Part shown: positions 11,543-21,072 of the stretch, in pieces
Position numbering within the stretch: the stretch's first letter is position 1
Layout: every line of letters begins with the position of its first letter
Source of the DNA: Spirulinaceae cyanobacterium SM2_1_0
Lineage (GTDB): Bacteria; Cyanobacteriota; Cyanobacteriia; Cyanobacteriales; Spirulinaceae
Assembly: GCA_012031265.1 (NCBI GenBank)
Contig: JAAUTY010000009.1
Span: 35,040 to 99,039, forward strand
DNA: 64,000 nucleotides
Direction of reading: 5' to 3'
Notes under the pieces: generated by a model
What the model was told of the DNA's origin: nothing
What the model saw: only the letters and a program-made list of their open reading frames with translations
The model's database searches: none
Made by a program: the position numbers and the translations under genes

Positions 11543-11694
11543 TAGCTGCGGCTGGCTGAAGCCAGGAGCGAAAATTTACCCTAGCTTAGCGCGCGATCGC
11601 CCCATCCAGTTTCCCAAAATCAATCAGGAAGGCACGAATCGCGCCTCCCTGATCATGGATGATTTTGGGCTGGTCACTCAGCGCCAGCCTCCTC

Positions 11695-11874
11695 CTACTC
11701 CTCGTCGTCCTCGTCGTCCTCATCCACCTCGTAGACAAAGCTGTTCGAGCGTCCGGTGAGTACCGACTTGCCCTGAGAGAGAGCTTTCTGGGCGGCGAGG
11801 GCGGCTTTGCGATTCCAGTGCGCCCGACGGCGATCGCGCCGCGCATTTGAGGTTTTCTTCTTGGGGACTGCCAC
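11695..11874 (-). CDS. rpmF: 50S ribosomal protein L32
   Basis: A 59-codon gene that begins with GTG at 11874 and ends with TAG at 11695-11697. The product opens [20 protein letters not shown] after the initiator and continues with the L32 signature [15 protein letters not shown], then an acidic tail rich in Asp and Glu. L32 is a small protein of the large ribosomal subunit. The start is fixed by the family's M-A-V-P-K-K opening. A TATAAT hexamer lies 37 bases upstream on the minus strand. It is easily missed because of its length and GTG start. Confidence 0.95.
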   Translation of the reverse strand: MAVPKKKTSNARRDRRRAHWNRKAALAAQKALSQGKSVLTGRSNSFVYEVDEDDEDDEE

Positions 11875-11910
11875 GACCGCGACTCCAAAATTTGCGATTC
11901 ACAAACTCTG

Positions 11911-11916
11911 ATTATA
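11911..11916 (-). promoter_or_regulatory. Candidate -10 element of rpmF
   Basis: The minus strand reads TATAAT at 11916-11911, 37 bases before the GTG of rpmF. No good -35 at 16-18 bases was found (a TTGACC is only ten bases upstream), so this is a partial promoter match. Confidence 0.4.
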
Positions 11917-11950
11917 CAACGCTCTGGGTCAAAATGGCGGCTGGCGATCG

Positions 11951-12061
11951 CTAGTACAAGGCGGCGGCAATGAGATGCCCATTCAGGATCCGTAGGATGC
12001 CCGTATTGTCTGCACTCATCACTCAAAACTCAGAACTCAAAATTCCGCGTAGCGGTACTAG
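11951..12061 (+). mobile_element. 111-bp miniature element, copy A
   Basis: It begins CTAGTACAAG and ends GCGGTACTAG, so the termini CTAGTAC/GTACTAG are inverted. Its inner part has the AT-rich module ACTCAGAACTCAAAATTC. Copies B (16753-16863) and C (24623-24733) are exactly the same length. No reading frame for a transposase fits inside, so it would be non-autonomous. It lies between the rpmF promoter and an insertion-sequence remnant. Confidence 0.8.
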
Positions 12062-12070
12062 GTTCACCAG

Positions 12071-12455
12071 CGGGTGAACGAAAGATTGCGAAGCCTGCTG
12101 CCCCCTGGTTTCGAGCGTCAGCGCCGCGGCTGCCCCGCCATCAGAGCGTCCGGTGTTTTACATTGGCGCTGACGGCATCCATACCCCGATGCGCGGGGGC
12201 GGCGCTTGCCACCTACGGATGATGCGCTCTCAGCTCGCCAGCAGGGTCTTAGGATTGGTTCGGGAGTGGTCGAGAGTTCTAACCGCCGCATTGTCACCCA
12301 GCGTCTCAAGCGGTCGGGCCTGTTTTGGTCAAAGGTGCCCAGGCGGTGATGTCTTTACGCGCTGTCTGTCTCAGCGGTTCTCGACGCGGGCACGATTTTT
12401 GGCTTGAGCTGGCTTGTTCTTACTTATATCTTCACCGCGTTTTTTCGTTCACCCG
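12071..12455 (+). mobile_element. Internally deleted insertion sequence with 13-bp inverted ends
   Basis: The perfect 13-bp inverted repeats CGGGTGAACGAAA (12071-12083) and TTTCGTTCACCCG (12443-12455) enclose a broken transposase (next entry). The element is only about 385 bp, so most of the transposase gene has been lost. I saw no clear target duplication. It starts ten bases after the 111-bp element copy A, making an island of mobile DNA between rpmF and the TpsB gene. Confidence 0.6.
12147..12420 (+). pseudogene. Transposase remnant (ISKra4-like by motif)
   Basis: Two pieces of a transposase can be read. From 12147 the frame gives RPVFYIGADGIHTPMR; further on, in another frame, QQGLRIGSGVVESSNRR continues as IVTQRLKRSGLFW, and after a further frame change AQAVMSLRAVCLSGSR. 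The IGSG-VESSNR and RLKRSG-FW stretches resemble the C-terminus of ISKra4-type transposases as I remember them. The middle of the protein is missing and frames shift, so it cannot be functional. The family name is an inference; ISLre2-like is an alternative. Confidence 0.55.
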
Positions 12456-12670
12456 ATTCCAGGCAGGTGCTTTGGTTTTCGGACTAAGCGTGATATGAAA
12501 TATCAGGGGAACAGAGCAACGCGTCAATGGTGGATTTGGCTTCTCGCAATTTGAAGCACGATTCATTGGCTGATGTCATTTGCTTGTCGTGGTCGCGACG
12601 CATGTCAAGCTGCCCCGCTAAGGTTGAGTCCGCGCTGACGACTTCTGAAAACTAACCCTGATTTGCAGCG
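12456..12670. other. Upstream region of the TpsB gene
   Basis: No gene seen. It joins the insertion-sequence remnant to the TpsB start and presumably carries the TpsB promoter; I could not pick one out. Confidence 0.35.
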
Positions 12671-14788
12671 ATGCACCACGCACGATCCCAGGCTTCTACC
12701 TTTGCGACGGCTCGATATCGGGTCACGACTTGGCTGCTTGCCGCTCGCTTCCCCTCTACTTTTGCCTTGAGCCTGGGAACACTGGCGATGCTCGGTACCA
12801 GTGCCCGTGCTGAATTGTCCATCCCGAATCAAGCCTCAGTCAATGCCAGCGATCTGGGTCTACCGCTGCAACCCTTGCGCCCAACGGTTCTGGCTGACTC
12901 GCTCACCAACTTCCAGTTTGCTCCCGAGTCCATCGTTGCTAGGCAACCCCGCTGGGTGCGCTCCGATGAGGAGAGTCTCGTACCGCGCGATCGCCCCCCG
13001 ACCGCCTCGCTCACAGCAGTGGTGCCAAATCCCGATGCGAATTTCTGGGCAGATTTAGAACTAGCGGCAACGACGACCGCTCCCACCCTGTTTGATCTCC
13101 AGTCAGAACCGGTCGCAATCGAGCTGGAGATCGAGCAACCGCTGGCGCAAGTCCAGGACAATGAGGATCGGTTTTTGCAACCGGACGCCACGACGCCGAC
13201 GCCGCTGGAGGTGGACGCCGACGCGGAGCCGCTGCAAGAATTTGAGTTTGAAGCGCCGGAGCCAGCAGAACCGGTTGAAGAATTGCCCGAGACCGGCGAA
13301 CTCCAGGTCAATAATCTCAGCATTGTTGGTAGCACAGTCTTCACAGAAGCCGACTTCGCCCCCCTAGTCACCCCGTTCATCGGTCAGCGGGTCAGCGCAG
13401 CGGCCTTACAGACCCTGGCCGATGCGATCACCGAACGTTATCTCGAGGCCGGCTATATCACCTCGCGGGCTGTCCTCGCTCCCGACTCCCTAGGTACGGG
13501 CGACATCCGCATCAACATTCTGGAGGGCAGCATCGAGGCGATCGAAGTGGAGGGGCTGGAAAAACTGAATGACGACTATGTGCGCGATCGCGTCTGGCTC
13601 GGTGCAGCAGCTCCCCTGAACACCGGCCGTCTCGAAGACCAACTGCGCCTGCTCCGCGCCAACCCCGTGATCGAGAATATCGAAGCCAGCCTGCGCACCG
13701 GCAGCACGGCGGTGCAGAGTCTGCTGGTAGTGCGGGTCACCGAAGCCCAGCGCCTTTACAACACGCTCTCGGCCGACAACTACTCTCCCCCCAGCGTCGG
13801 CTCCGAGCGCTTGGGCTACACCTTCAGACATATCAACCTCACAGGCTACGGCGATGAGATGCGCTTCGACTACCGACGCACTGCGCCCGGTGGCTCGGAC
13901 ACGATCGATTTTATCTATCGCCGCCCGCTCAATCCCATGGACGGCACGATCCAAGTCCGGACTTCGGTGAACTGGAACCGAGTCACCCAGCCGCCCTTTG
14001 ATATTCTCGACATCAGCGGCGAATCGCAACTCTACGAAATCAGCTACCGCCAACCCTTGATCAAAACACCCCGCGAAGAGTTGGCGGTTTCACTCGGTTT
14101 CACCTACCAAACCGGACAGACTTTTACCTTTGCTGGCCCGACCCCCTTTGGCTTTGGCCCTGAGGCCGATGGCAGCAGCACCACCAGCGTCTTCAAATTT
14201 GGGCAGGATTACCTGCGGCGTGATCCGACCGGAGCCTGGGCGCTGCGTTCCCAGTTCAGCTTCGGCACGGGTTTATTCGACGCTACTTCTAATACTGGCG
14301 ATATTCCTGACAGTCACTTCAGCAGTTGGCTGGCGCAGATTCAGCGCGTGCAGGTGCTGAATGCAAACAACTTTCTGATCGTTTCCTTCGATTTCCAATA
14401 CTCGGTTGACCCGCTGCTGCCATCGCAACAGTTTGTCATTGGCGGCGGTCAATCGGTGCGGGGGTTCCGTCAGAATGTGCGAGCGGCGGACAATGGCTTC
14501 CGCTTCTCGGTCGAAGATCGCATCACCTTGGCGCGTGACGATACGGGCAACTCGATTTTCATCCTGGCACCCTTTTTTGATATGGGTTGGGTCTGGAATG
14601 CCAATAGCAATCCGAATTTGCTTCAGAATGAGAATTTCATTGCTGGGGTTGGTCTGGGGGTCTTGTGGGAAGTCTTTCCGGGCTTGACGCTCCGCTTCGA
14701 CTATGGTTACCCGATCATCAACCTTGCAGATCGCGGCGAAAATGCTCAGGATGACGGCATTTACTTCAGTGTGGTGTATCAGTTCTAA
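12671..14788 (+). CDS. TpsB outer-membrane transporter (ShlB/FhaC/HecB family)
   Basis: A 705-residue two-partner secretion pore. An N-terminal hydrophobic segment (FALSLGTLAMLGTSARA) serves as signal peptide, then a long acidic/proline-rich linker leads to a POTRA_2 domain at about residues 205-285 (LQVNNLSIVGSTVFTEADF), and the rest is a 16-strand-type barrel with QFVIGGGQSVRGFRQNV and the C-terminal aromatic YFSVVYQF, the outer-membrane insertion signal. TpsB proteins export a large TpsA partner; no TpsA is adjacent, so the cargo lies elsewhere or this acts in another role. The start ATG at 12671 keeps the full signal. Confidence 0.9.
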   Translation: MHHARSQASTFATARYRVTTWLLAARFPSTFALSLGTLAMLGTSARAELSIPNQASVNASDLGLPLQPLRPTVLADSLTNFQFAPESIVARQPRWVRSDEESLVPRDRPPTASLTAVVPNPDANFWADLELAATTTAPTLFDLQSEPVAIELEIEQPLAQVQDNEDRFLQPDATTPTPLEVDADAEPLQEFEFEAPEPAEPVEELPETGELQVNNLSIVGSTVFTEADFAPLVTPFIGQRVSAAALQTLADAITERYLEAGYITSRAVLAPDSLGTGDIRINILEGSIEAIEVEGLEKLNDDYVRDRVWLGAAAPLNTGRLEDQLRLLRANPVIENIEASLRTGSTAVQSLLVVRVTEAQRLYNTLSADNYSPPSVGSERLGYTFRHINLTGYGDEMRFDYRRTAPGGSDTIDFIYRRPLNPMDGTIQVRTSVNWNRVTQPPFDILDISGESQLYEISYRQPLIKTPREELAVSLGFTYQTGQTFTFAGPTPFGFGPEADGSSTTSVFKFGQDYLRRDPTGAWALRSQFSFGTGLFDATSNTGDIPDSHFSSWLAQIQRVQVLNANNFLIVSFDFQYSVDPLLPSQQFVIGGGQSVRGFRQNVRAADNGFRFSVEDRITLARDDTGNSIFILAPFFDMGWVWNANSNPNLLQNENFIAGVGLGVLWEVFPGLTLRFDYGYPIINLADRGENAQDDGIYFSVVYQF

Positions 14789-14969
14789 AGCGTCTTTGGG
14801 GATGCGCGTCTGGAAAAAAGGGGGGAGCGCTCTGCGAGGCAATGTTTATAATTCTGACGATAACGACTTGAGGGCCGTTGCTCAAGACCTGACAGCACGA
14901 CAGTAATGTCGCAAAGCACAGCAATCGTTAATCAGCGGCGAGAAAACCGAGGCTGACTGTCTCCCCGGC

Positions 14970-16844
14970 TTACGACAAGCGATAGGCACGCGCTTGGGTT
15001 TCAAACAAGTGGGCGTATAGTCCTTGCTGGTGGAGGAGTTGGGCGTGGTGACCCGACTCGGCAATGCGACCGTCAGCGAGGACGAGGATGCGATCTGCTA
15101 ATTTGACCGTGGAGAGGCGATGGCTGATCAAGAGCGTTGTGCGGGCCTGAGCCAGTTGTTGAAATTTCGCTAGGATTGTGGCTTCCGCTTGCGGATCGAG
15201 GGCGCTGGTCGGTTCGTCTAGGATCGCGATCGGGGCTGCCCGCAGAAGAGCACGGGCGAGGGCGAGCTTCTGCCATTCGCCGCCGCTCAACTCTGTACCA
15301 CTCTCAAATTGCGCGCCGAGAATGGTTTGATACTGCTGCGGGAGGCGGGCGATCGCCCCTGTCAGATCGGCTTGCGCCGCTGCCTGCTCGATGGCGGCAA
15401 GGTTTTCTAAACTTGCCAGTGCGCCCAAGCCGATCGTCTCCTGCACCGTGAGCTGGTAGCGGACAAAGTCCTGGAAGACGGCTGCAATCTGCGATCGCCA
15501 GTCCGCTGTCGCAAACTCGCGCAAATCAATGCCATCGGCGCAGATTTTGCCTTCAGTCGGTTCGTAGAGCCGACAGAGCAGTTTCACCAGCGTCGATTTA
15601 CCCGCGCCATTTTCTCCCACCAGCGCCAGCGTCTCCCCCGCCTGCCAGCGGAAGCTGAGGTCGCGCAAGATCCAGCGATCGCTGTGGGGATAGCGGAAGC
15701 TGACCTGGTGAAAGCTGATGCCTGCTTGCAGAGGACACGGGACGAGACGGGGTTGCGCCGGTTCGCAGAGACGCGGCTCGAGGGCGAGAAAATTGATTAA
15801 ATTGGTTAGAAATAGGCTCTGTTCGTACAAACTGGTCACATTTCGGGCCAAATCTCGCATCAGTGTCTGTCCGCGCTGCAAGGCTTGGTAATACATGACC
15901 AGGCTACCCAGGGTCAACGCCCCCAAAATGGTTTGGTGGGTGAGGAAGGCGAGGGCGAGGAAGAGTGCCGCGATCGCCACCCCCTGCGCTAAGGTCTCTG
16001 CCAACGCCCGCCGCGCCGATAGCTGGAGGCGAGCCTGCCGTACTTGGGTGCGTAGGGTTTGAAACTGCGCTTGTAAATGGTCGCCCAAGCCGAACAGTCG
16101 CACCTCTTTTGCCGACTCTGGCTCGGTCAGCAACCGGCTGAAATACTGGGCGCGGCGCTCTGTCTGCAACCATTCCTGCCATTGGGCATGGAGATGACGG
16201 GCGTAGCGCCAGCGCACCGCCGCTAGCGGCAGCGTCGCTAGTAGCAAGAGCAAGGTCGCGCTCCAGTGCAATGCCAGGAGCAGGGCGGCGATCGCCAGCA
16301 GCGCTAGACCATTTTGCCCGACGGCGAGCAGCCGCCTGAGCAGTAGTGTTGGCCGATAGGGGGCTTCGGTTTGGGCGTCGTGCAGGCTGTCGTAGTAGCT
16401 GGCGTTTTCGTAGTAGTTGAGGTCGATGGCGACCGACTGAGCATGAAGATCGTTTTGCACAGCATCCGTGACGTATTGTGCCTGCGCCTCACTCACCCAA
16501 GTCGCGAGGCTGGCACTCACCTCCAGCGCCAGTGCCGCAATGCCCGCCAGGATAATCCAGAACAAAATCGGCTCGAGTTCGGGTGATCGCGCCGCCAGTT
16601 GCACGGTCGCCGCGTCGATGATCCGCTTGGTGATGTAGAGAAAGACCAAGGGCAACCAAGCTTGCAGCACCGTCAATCCCAGGCTCGCCAGCGTCAGGGC
16701 ACGGCTACTGCGCCAGACCAGTTGCCAGGCGAGTTGCAGGGGCGACGGGCGGTTAGTGCCGCTACGCGGAGTTCTGAGTTCTGAATTTTGAGTTCTGAGT
16801 ACCGGCAATGCGGGAATCCTTTGGATTGTGAATGGGACTCTCAT
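14970..16844 (-). CDS. ABC exporter, fused membrane and ATPase domains; N-terminus encoded by a mobile element
   Basis: A 624-residue half-transporter. Six membrane segments lie at about residues 45-330, then the nucleotide-binding domain has Walker A GENGAGKST, signature LSGGEWQKLALARAL and Walker B AILDEPTSAL. It would work as a dimer exporting lipid, peptide or drug; the substrate is unknown. The only plausible start in frame is the ATG at 16844, which lies inside 111-bp element copy B, so residues 1-30 (including LRTQNSELRTPRSGT) are repeat-derived. No Met or good GTG occurs between the element and the first membrane segment. It follows the methyltransferase gene by 15 bases, suggesting one transcript. 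Confidence 0.88.
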   Translation of the reverse strand: MRVPFTIQRIPALPVLRTQNSELRTPRSGTNRPSPLQLAWQLVWRSSRALTLASLGLTVLQAWLPLVFLYITKRIIDAATVQLAARSPELEPILFWIILAGIAALALEVSASLATWVSEAQAQYVTDAVQNDLHAQSVAIDLNYYENASYYDSLHDAQTEAPYRPTLLLRRLLAVGQNGLALLAIAALLLALHWSATLLLLLATLPLAAVRWRYARHLHAQWQEWLQTERRAQYFSRLLTEPESAKEVRLFGLGDHLQAQFQTLRTQVRQARLQLSARRALAETLAQGVAIAALFLALAFLTHQTILGALTLGSLVMYYQALQRGQTLMRDLARNVTSLYEQSLFLTNLINFLALEPRLCEPAQPRLVPCPLQAGISFHQVSFRYPHSDRWILRDLSFRWQAGETLALVGENGAGKSTLVKLLCRLYEPTEGKICADGIDLREFATADWRSQIAAVFQDFVRYQLTVQETIGLGALASLENLAAIEQAAAQADLTGAIARLPQQYQTILGAQFESGTELSGGEWQKLALARALLRAAPIAILDEPTSALDPQAEATILAKFQQLAQARTTLLISHRLSTVKLADRILVLADGRIAESGHHAQLLHQQGLYAHLFETQARAYRLS

Positions 16845-16863
16845 TTCCGCTGTCTGGTTCTAG
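16753..16863 (-). mobile_element. 111-bp miniature element, copy B, at a gene-gene junction
   Basis: On the minus strand this copy reads CTAGAACCAG to GTGCCACTAA-like ends; its termini are more diverged than in A and C. Its first four bases, CTAG (16860-16863), contain the TAG stop codon of the methyltransferase, and its ATG at 16844-16842 starts the ABC exporter. The inner AT-rich module is shared with the other copies and is read as protein here. Confidence 0.8.
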
Positions 16864-17876
16864 CCGGGCGCGCGGGCGGCGAACTGAGCCAGCGATCGCG
16901 GCTGCGCGAAAAAGCTGGATTGCTGAAAGTCGGCGATCGCCTGCTCTTGGCGGTTGACTCGCGATCGCCACCGCCAGATGTATTGGTCTTGCACGAGATT
17001 GGCCTGCAATGTGACCTGGACGCGATCGCCCGCCTGCAAGGCAACCGGTTCCAGCCAGGGAAAAAAAGCCTTACCGTAGACCCGCTCCGATTGACCGGGA
17101 GCATTCGAGAAGCCGATACCGTTCAGCAATTCCGCATCAAACCAGAGGCCGAGGCCGTGAGCCGTGCCGGGTTGTTCAAGTTGCCAGTCCAGTTCCGCAC
17201 GGACATGCGGGCTGGTGATCGTGGCGTAGTCCAAGACCGCCCAGCACTGGGCTGCTACCAGGCACTGCGTAGTGCTAAAGGTACATTTACGCCAGCGGTT
17301 GACGGCATAGACACGGGCAGCGCTGAGATCGAGGCCGTGGGGTTGTCCTAACCAGGGCTGGTCGCAGTCGGCGTAGAGCTTGGGCGCATGGATCAGGCTT
17401 GCCCAGAGGCGATCGCGCTGCGGGATCAAAATCCCACCTGGGGCTAGCAGCCGCTGGCGGGCATCGATCAGGGCTGGGATGTGCTGCTGGAACAGCGGCA
17501 AGGTTCCCCGCAGGTCGGAAATAATCACATCGGCGCGCTGCGGCAGTTCAATGTCGCTGGCGTGGGCGGGCAAGAAGGTGAGGCGATCGCTGACGCCGTT
17601 GTCACGAGCGATCGCCTGAGCAACAGTAATCGCCGGATCAGGTTCGATAGCATACACATGACTAGCCCCCAGTTGCGCCGCCAGCACCGCGAAGAAGCCG
17701 ATCCCGCAGCCGAGATCGAGGGCGATCGCCCCCGGCTGCAACGCCGCTCGCAGGGCTTGGACATACGGCTCCACGCGCCCCGCGTCGCTAATCATGTTGC
17801 CGTAGTGGGAGAGGCTATACACATAGCCCAGTGTAGAGGCGATCGCGTTCCTCCACCGCGTTACCGAATCCATCAT
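16860..17876 (-). CDS. SAM-dependent methyltransferase (protein arginine methyltransferase-like)
   Basis: A 338-residue protein. Motif I reads LDLGCGIGFFAVLA near residues 53-65 with the acidic AIEPDP after it, and ISDLRGTLPLFQQ holds the position of the PRMT double-E region, but without the paired glutamates. A beta-rich C-terminal half resembles the PRMT barrel. It methylates an unknown target in the cytoplasm; protein arginine activity is not assured. The stop codon TAG is formed by the terminal CTAG of 111-bp element copy B, so the original C-terminus may have been longer or altered. Start ATG at 17876 (MMDSV) or one codon later. Confidence 0.75.
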   Translation of the reverse strand: MMDSVTRWRNAIASTLGYVYSLSHYGNMISDAGRVEPYVQALRAALQPGAIALDLGCGIGFFAVLAAQLGASHVYAIEPDPAITVAQAIARDNGVSDRLTFLPAHASDIELPQRADVIISDLRGTLPLFQQHIPALIDARQRLLAPGGILIPQRDRLWASLIHAPKLYADCDQPWLGQPHGLDLSAARVYAVNRWRKCTFSTTQCLVAAQCWAVLDYATITSPHVRAELDWQLEQPGTAHGLGLWFDAELLNGIGFSNAPGQSERVYGKAFFPWLEPVALQAGDRVQVTLQANLVQDQYIWRWRSRVNRQEQAIADFQQSSFFAQPRSLAQFAARAPG

Positions 17877-17993
17877 CGAGACTGTCTTTGCTGTCCAGTT
17901 CTCGCGATTTCGGGGGGCTAAGGGGGGTCATCGAGAGCTGTGTATCAGCGGCAGCCCGAAGCTCGAGAGGCGACATCGCGATATGGCGCGTCT

Positions 17994-20660
17994 CTACTGG
18001 GTGTTCTTGCGGCGAGCATCCGTTTTTCTGGTCGTCGATTTTTTCTTAGTCGTTGAAGTAGCTGTAGTGTTCTTCTTCGTGGTTGTTTTCTTTGCTGAGG
18101 ACTTGCGGCTCGTTTTCTTCGTCGCGGCCTTCTCTGCCAATGCCTTCAGCGCCGTCTCGAGACTGATCGACTCCACCTCTTCGCCCTCCGGCAAACTGGC
18201 ATTGAGCTTGTTGTGCTGAATGTACTTGCCGTAGGGCCCTTCGTAGATATTCACCGGATTGCCATCTTCAGGGTGCGTACCCAACTCACGCAGCGGCTTC
18301 TTGGCGCTGCGGCCGCGTCGGCTCTTGGGCTGGGCGAGTAGCTCCAGGGCGCGCGGGAGTTCGATCGTCAGCACATTGTCTTCGCCTTTCAGGGAGCGGT
18401 AGTCCTTACCGACTTTGCCCTGGTCGTGAACGATGTAGGGGCCGTAGGGGCCTTGACCAGCTTTGATCGGGGCATTGGTCTCAGGGTGAGCACCGAGCAA
18501 GCGTGGCAATTGCAGCAAGCCGACAGCCATCTCTAGGGTGATATCTTCCATCTTGCTGCCCTTGGGCAGCGAGGAGCGCTTTGGGCGCTTGTTAGTTTCG
18601 CTGACTTCGCCCAGTTGCACATAGGGGCCGTAGGTTCCGGTCAGCACGTAAATGGGTTCGCTGGTTTCGGGATGCAGACCGAGCTTGTCCGGCCCCTCGA
18701 TTTTCTGGCGGACGATGATTTGGACTTGCTCGGCTGTCAGGTCAGCCGGCATCAGATCAGTGGGAATCGAGGCGGTGACGGCTTCCTCCTCGTGCTGGGT
18801 CTCGATGTAGGGGCCGTAGCGGCCGATCTTGACCGTCGCCTCCAGTCCTTCCAAATGCACAGCACGGGCCGTATTGGGATCGATCGCTTCCTCCCCGTTC
18901 TTGACCAGGGTTTCGACGCCGCGATCGCCCAGGTAAAACTCATGCAGATACGGCAACCACTCCACTTGGCCCCGGGCAATGTTGTCGAGCTGCTGCTCCA
19001 TCTGCGAGGTAAATTTGGGATTGACCAGATCCTGAAAATGGGACTCCAGCAAGCCGGTGACGGCAAAGGCCGTGAAGGTGGGGATCAGCGCCTTGCTGCG
19101 AATTTGGGCGTAGCCGCGATCCACGATTGTGCCGATGATCGTGGCATAGGTGCTGGGGCGACCGATGCCCTCACTTTCGAGCATCTTCACCAGCGAGGCT
19201 TCCGTGTAGCGGGCGGGGGGCTGGGTGTCATGACCGAGGGCGGCGAGTTCCTGACATTGCGGGCGATCGCCCACCGTGAGCGGCGGCAGGATCACCTCGC
19301 GATCTTCCAGGGCCGCATCGGGATCGTCAGAGCCTTCGACGTAAGCGCGAAAGAAGCCGGGAAAATCGATCCGTTTGCCACTCGCCCGGAAGATGGCATT
19401 GTCTACTTGCACGCTCACCGCCAGTTGCGTCAGCCGCGCATCGGCCATTTGGCAGGCCACGGTACGTTTCCAGATCAGTTCGTAGAGCGATCGCTCGCGT
19501 CCCGACAGACCGGTATCTTGGGGCGTGCGGAAGCGCTCGCCAGCGGGGCGAATCGCTTCGTGAGCTTCTTGAGCACTCTTGCTCTTGGTGGTGTATTGCT
19601 TCGGCTTCGGGCTGAGATACTCGGTACCGTACATCTCCTCGACGCAAGTACGGGCGGCAGCGATCGCCTGTTGCGAGAGATGCACCGAGTCCGTCCGCAT
19701 ATAGGTGATGTAGCCCTGCTCGTAGAGATTTTGAGCCACGCGCATGGTGTCGCGGGCCGAGATGCCGAGCTTACGGTTTGCCTCCTGTTGCAGAGTCGAG
19801 GTCGTGAAAGGGGGTGAGGGGCGGCGGGTGCTGGGGCGTTCTTCAGCACTGCTGACTTGCCAAGCCTGTTCCCGCAGGCGATCGCGCAGGGCCGTCGCCG
19901 CCGCCTCATTGAGCAACACGACATCGCGTCCCTCCGCCAGGTTGCCGGTGTTGGCATCGAAGTCGCTGCCCGTGGCCAGCCGTTTGCCATCCAGGGTCAC
20001 CAGCTTGGCTTCGAAGCTCGCCTCTGCCTGTAGCAGCGTCGCCTTGAGATCCCAGTAGCTAGCGGATTGGAAGCGACGGCGGGCACGCTCGCGATCCACG
20101 AGCAGCCGCACGGCGACTGACTGCACCCGACCAGCCGACAGTCCCCGAGCAATCTTTTTCCAGAGCAGCGGCGAGAGCGTATAGCCCACGAGGCGGTCGA
20201 GGATGCGGCGCGTCTCCTGGGCGCGCACGACACTCTCGTTGATGTCGCGACGCTCATCCAGGGCGGCTCGGATCGCTTCTTGGGTGATCTCGTGAAAGAC
20301 CATGCGCTTGTAGGGCACTTTTGGGTTCAACACCTGTGTCAAGTGCCAGGAAATACTTTCGCCTTCGCGGTCTTCGTCAGTCGCCAGGATCAGCTCATCC
20401 GCTTGCTTGAGCGCTTCTTTCAGTTCCTTGACAACTTTGCGCTTGTCCTTGGGGATCACATAGAGCGGCTCGAAGTCAGCGGCGACATTGACTCCCAGTT
20501 GCGCCCAGGATTGGCCCTTGAACTTGGGGGGAATCTCGTCAGCGGAGGAGGGCAAGTCGCGGATGTGGCCCATCGAAGCCTCAACGCGATAGTCCGAGGG
20601 CAAGTAGTTGCGAATCGTGCGGGCTTTGGTGGGAGATTCGACGATGACCAGCTTGGACAT
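17994..20660 (-). CDS. topA: DNA topoisomerase I
   Basis: An 888-residue type IA topoisomerase that relaxes negative supercoils. The TOPRIM domain starts [11 protein letters not shown] and has the acidic DEDREGE; the active-site tyrosine is in [10 protein letters not shown] near residue 323. The C-terminal third has several repeats of the type GPYGPYI/PYGKYIQ, the cyanobacterial topoisomerase repeat, in place of classical zinc ribbons. It ends in a basic low-complexity tail ([16 protein letters not shown] and onward) that probably binds DNA. Start ATG at 20660. It stands alone, divergent from ndhB. Confidence 0.96.
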   Translation of the reverse strand: MSKLVIVESPTKARTIRNYLPSDYRVEASMGHIRDLPSSADEIPPKFKGQSWAQLGVNVAADFEPLYVIPKDKRKVVKELKEALKQADELILATDEDREGESISWHLTQVLNPKVPYKRMVFHEITQEAIRAALDERRDINESVVRAQETRRILDRLVGYTLSPLLWKKIARGLSAGRVQSVAVRLLVDRERARRRFQSASYWDLKATLLQAEASFEAKLVTLDGKRLATGSDFDANTGNLAEGRDVVLLNEAAATALRDRLREQAWQVSSAEERPSTRRPSPPFTTSTLQQEANRKLGISARDTMRVAQNLYEQGYITYMRTDSVHLSQQAIAAARTCVEEMYGTEYLSPKPKQYTTKSKSAQEAHEAIRPAGERFRTPQDTGLSGRERSLYELIWKRTVACQMADARLTQLAVSVQVDNAIFRASGKRIDFPGFFRAYVEGSDDPDAALEDREVILPPLTVGDRPQCQELAALGHDTQPPARYTEASLVKMLESEGIGRPSTYATIIGTIVDRGYAQIRSKALIPTFTAFAVTGLLESHFQDLVNPKFTSQMEQQLDNIARGQVEWLPYLHEFYLGDRGVETLVKNGEEAIDPNTARAVHLEGLEATVKIGRYGPYIETQHEEEAVTASIPTDLMPADLTAEQVQIIVRQKIEGPDKLGLHPETSEPIYVLTGTYGPYVQLGEVSETNKRPKRSSLPKGSKMEDITLEMAVGLLQLPRLLGAHPETNAPIKAGQGPYGPYIVHDQGKVGKDYRSLKGEDNVLTIELPRALELLAQPKSRRGRSAKKPLRELGTHPEDGNPVNIYEGPYGKYIQHNKLNASLPEGEEVESISLETALKALAEKAATKKTSRKSSAKKTTTKKNTTATSTTKKKSTTRKTDARRKNTQ

Positions 20661-21072
20661 GAGCAGTGCCGAGAACGACAGTTGGGGAGGTATTGGGCGT
20701 GATCGCGCTTAGACCCTTTGTTCTCCTATCAATATCACAATCTTTTCGCAAGCTGCGGCCAGTTCACGCAATTCAGTCAAACCAGCGCTGGTCAGTTGAC
20801 CTGGCAGGAAGGGGCATCTGGAGGGAGGGCGCGGCACGCGATCGCCCCCGCAGTCGCGCGCTTGCGCCCTGCTGACCAGAAATGAGCGCGATCACTCTCC
20901 CGATGGAGGAAATCGCCGAATCGCCGGGTTACAATTCCGGTTGAATTTAAAGTTTTCTTAAGCATTCTCTCCCTGAGATGAAATGCGCTGGCGCGCCTAG
21001 ACGGGCTGAACCAAACCCTCTAAGCTGCTCTCTAGGACCCGTTCGTACCCGGACTCACGAATCTTCGACCCT
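20661..21072. other. Intergenic region between divergent topA and ndhB
   Basis: About 410 bases without a gene. An AT-rich patch at about 20930-20970 (ACAATTCCGGTTGAATTTAAAG) is the likeliest promoter zone for ndhB. I did not recognise a riboswitch or a clear regulator site. Confidence 0.4.

Noticed and set aside
18615..19817. 400-codon open frame on the plus strand within topA
   Set aside because: It is antisense to a highly conserved gene, a common artefact in GC-rich DNA; no family resemblance.
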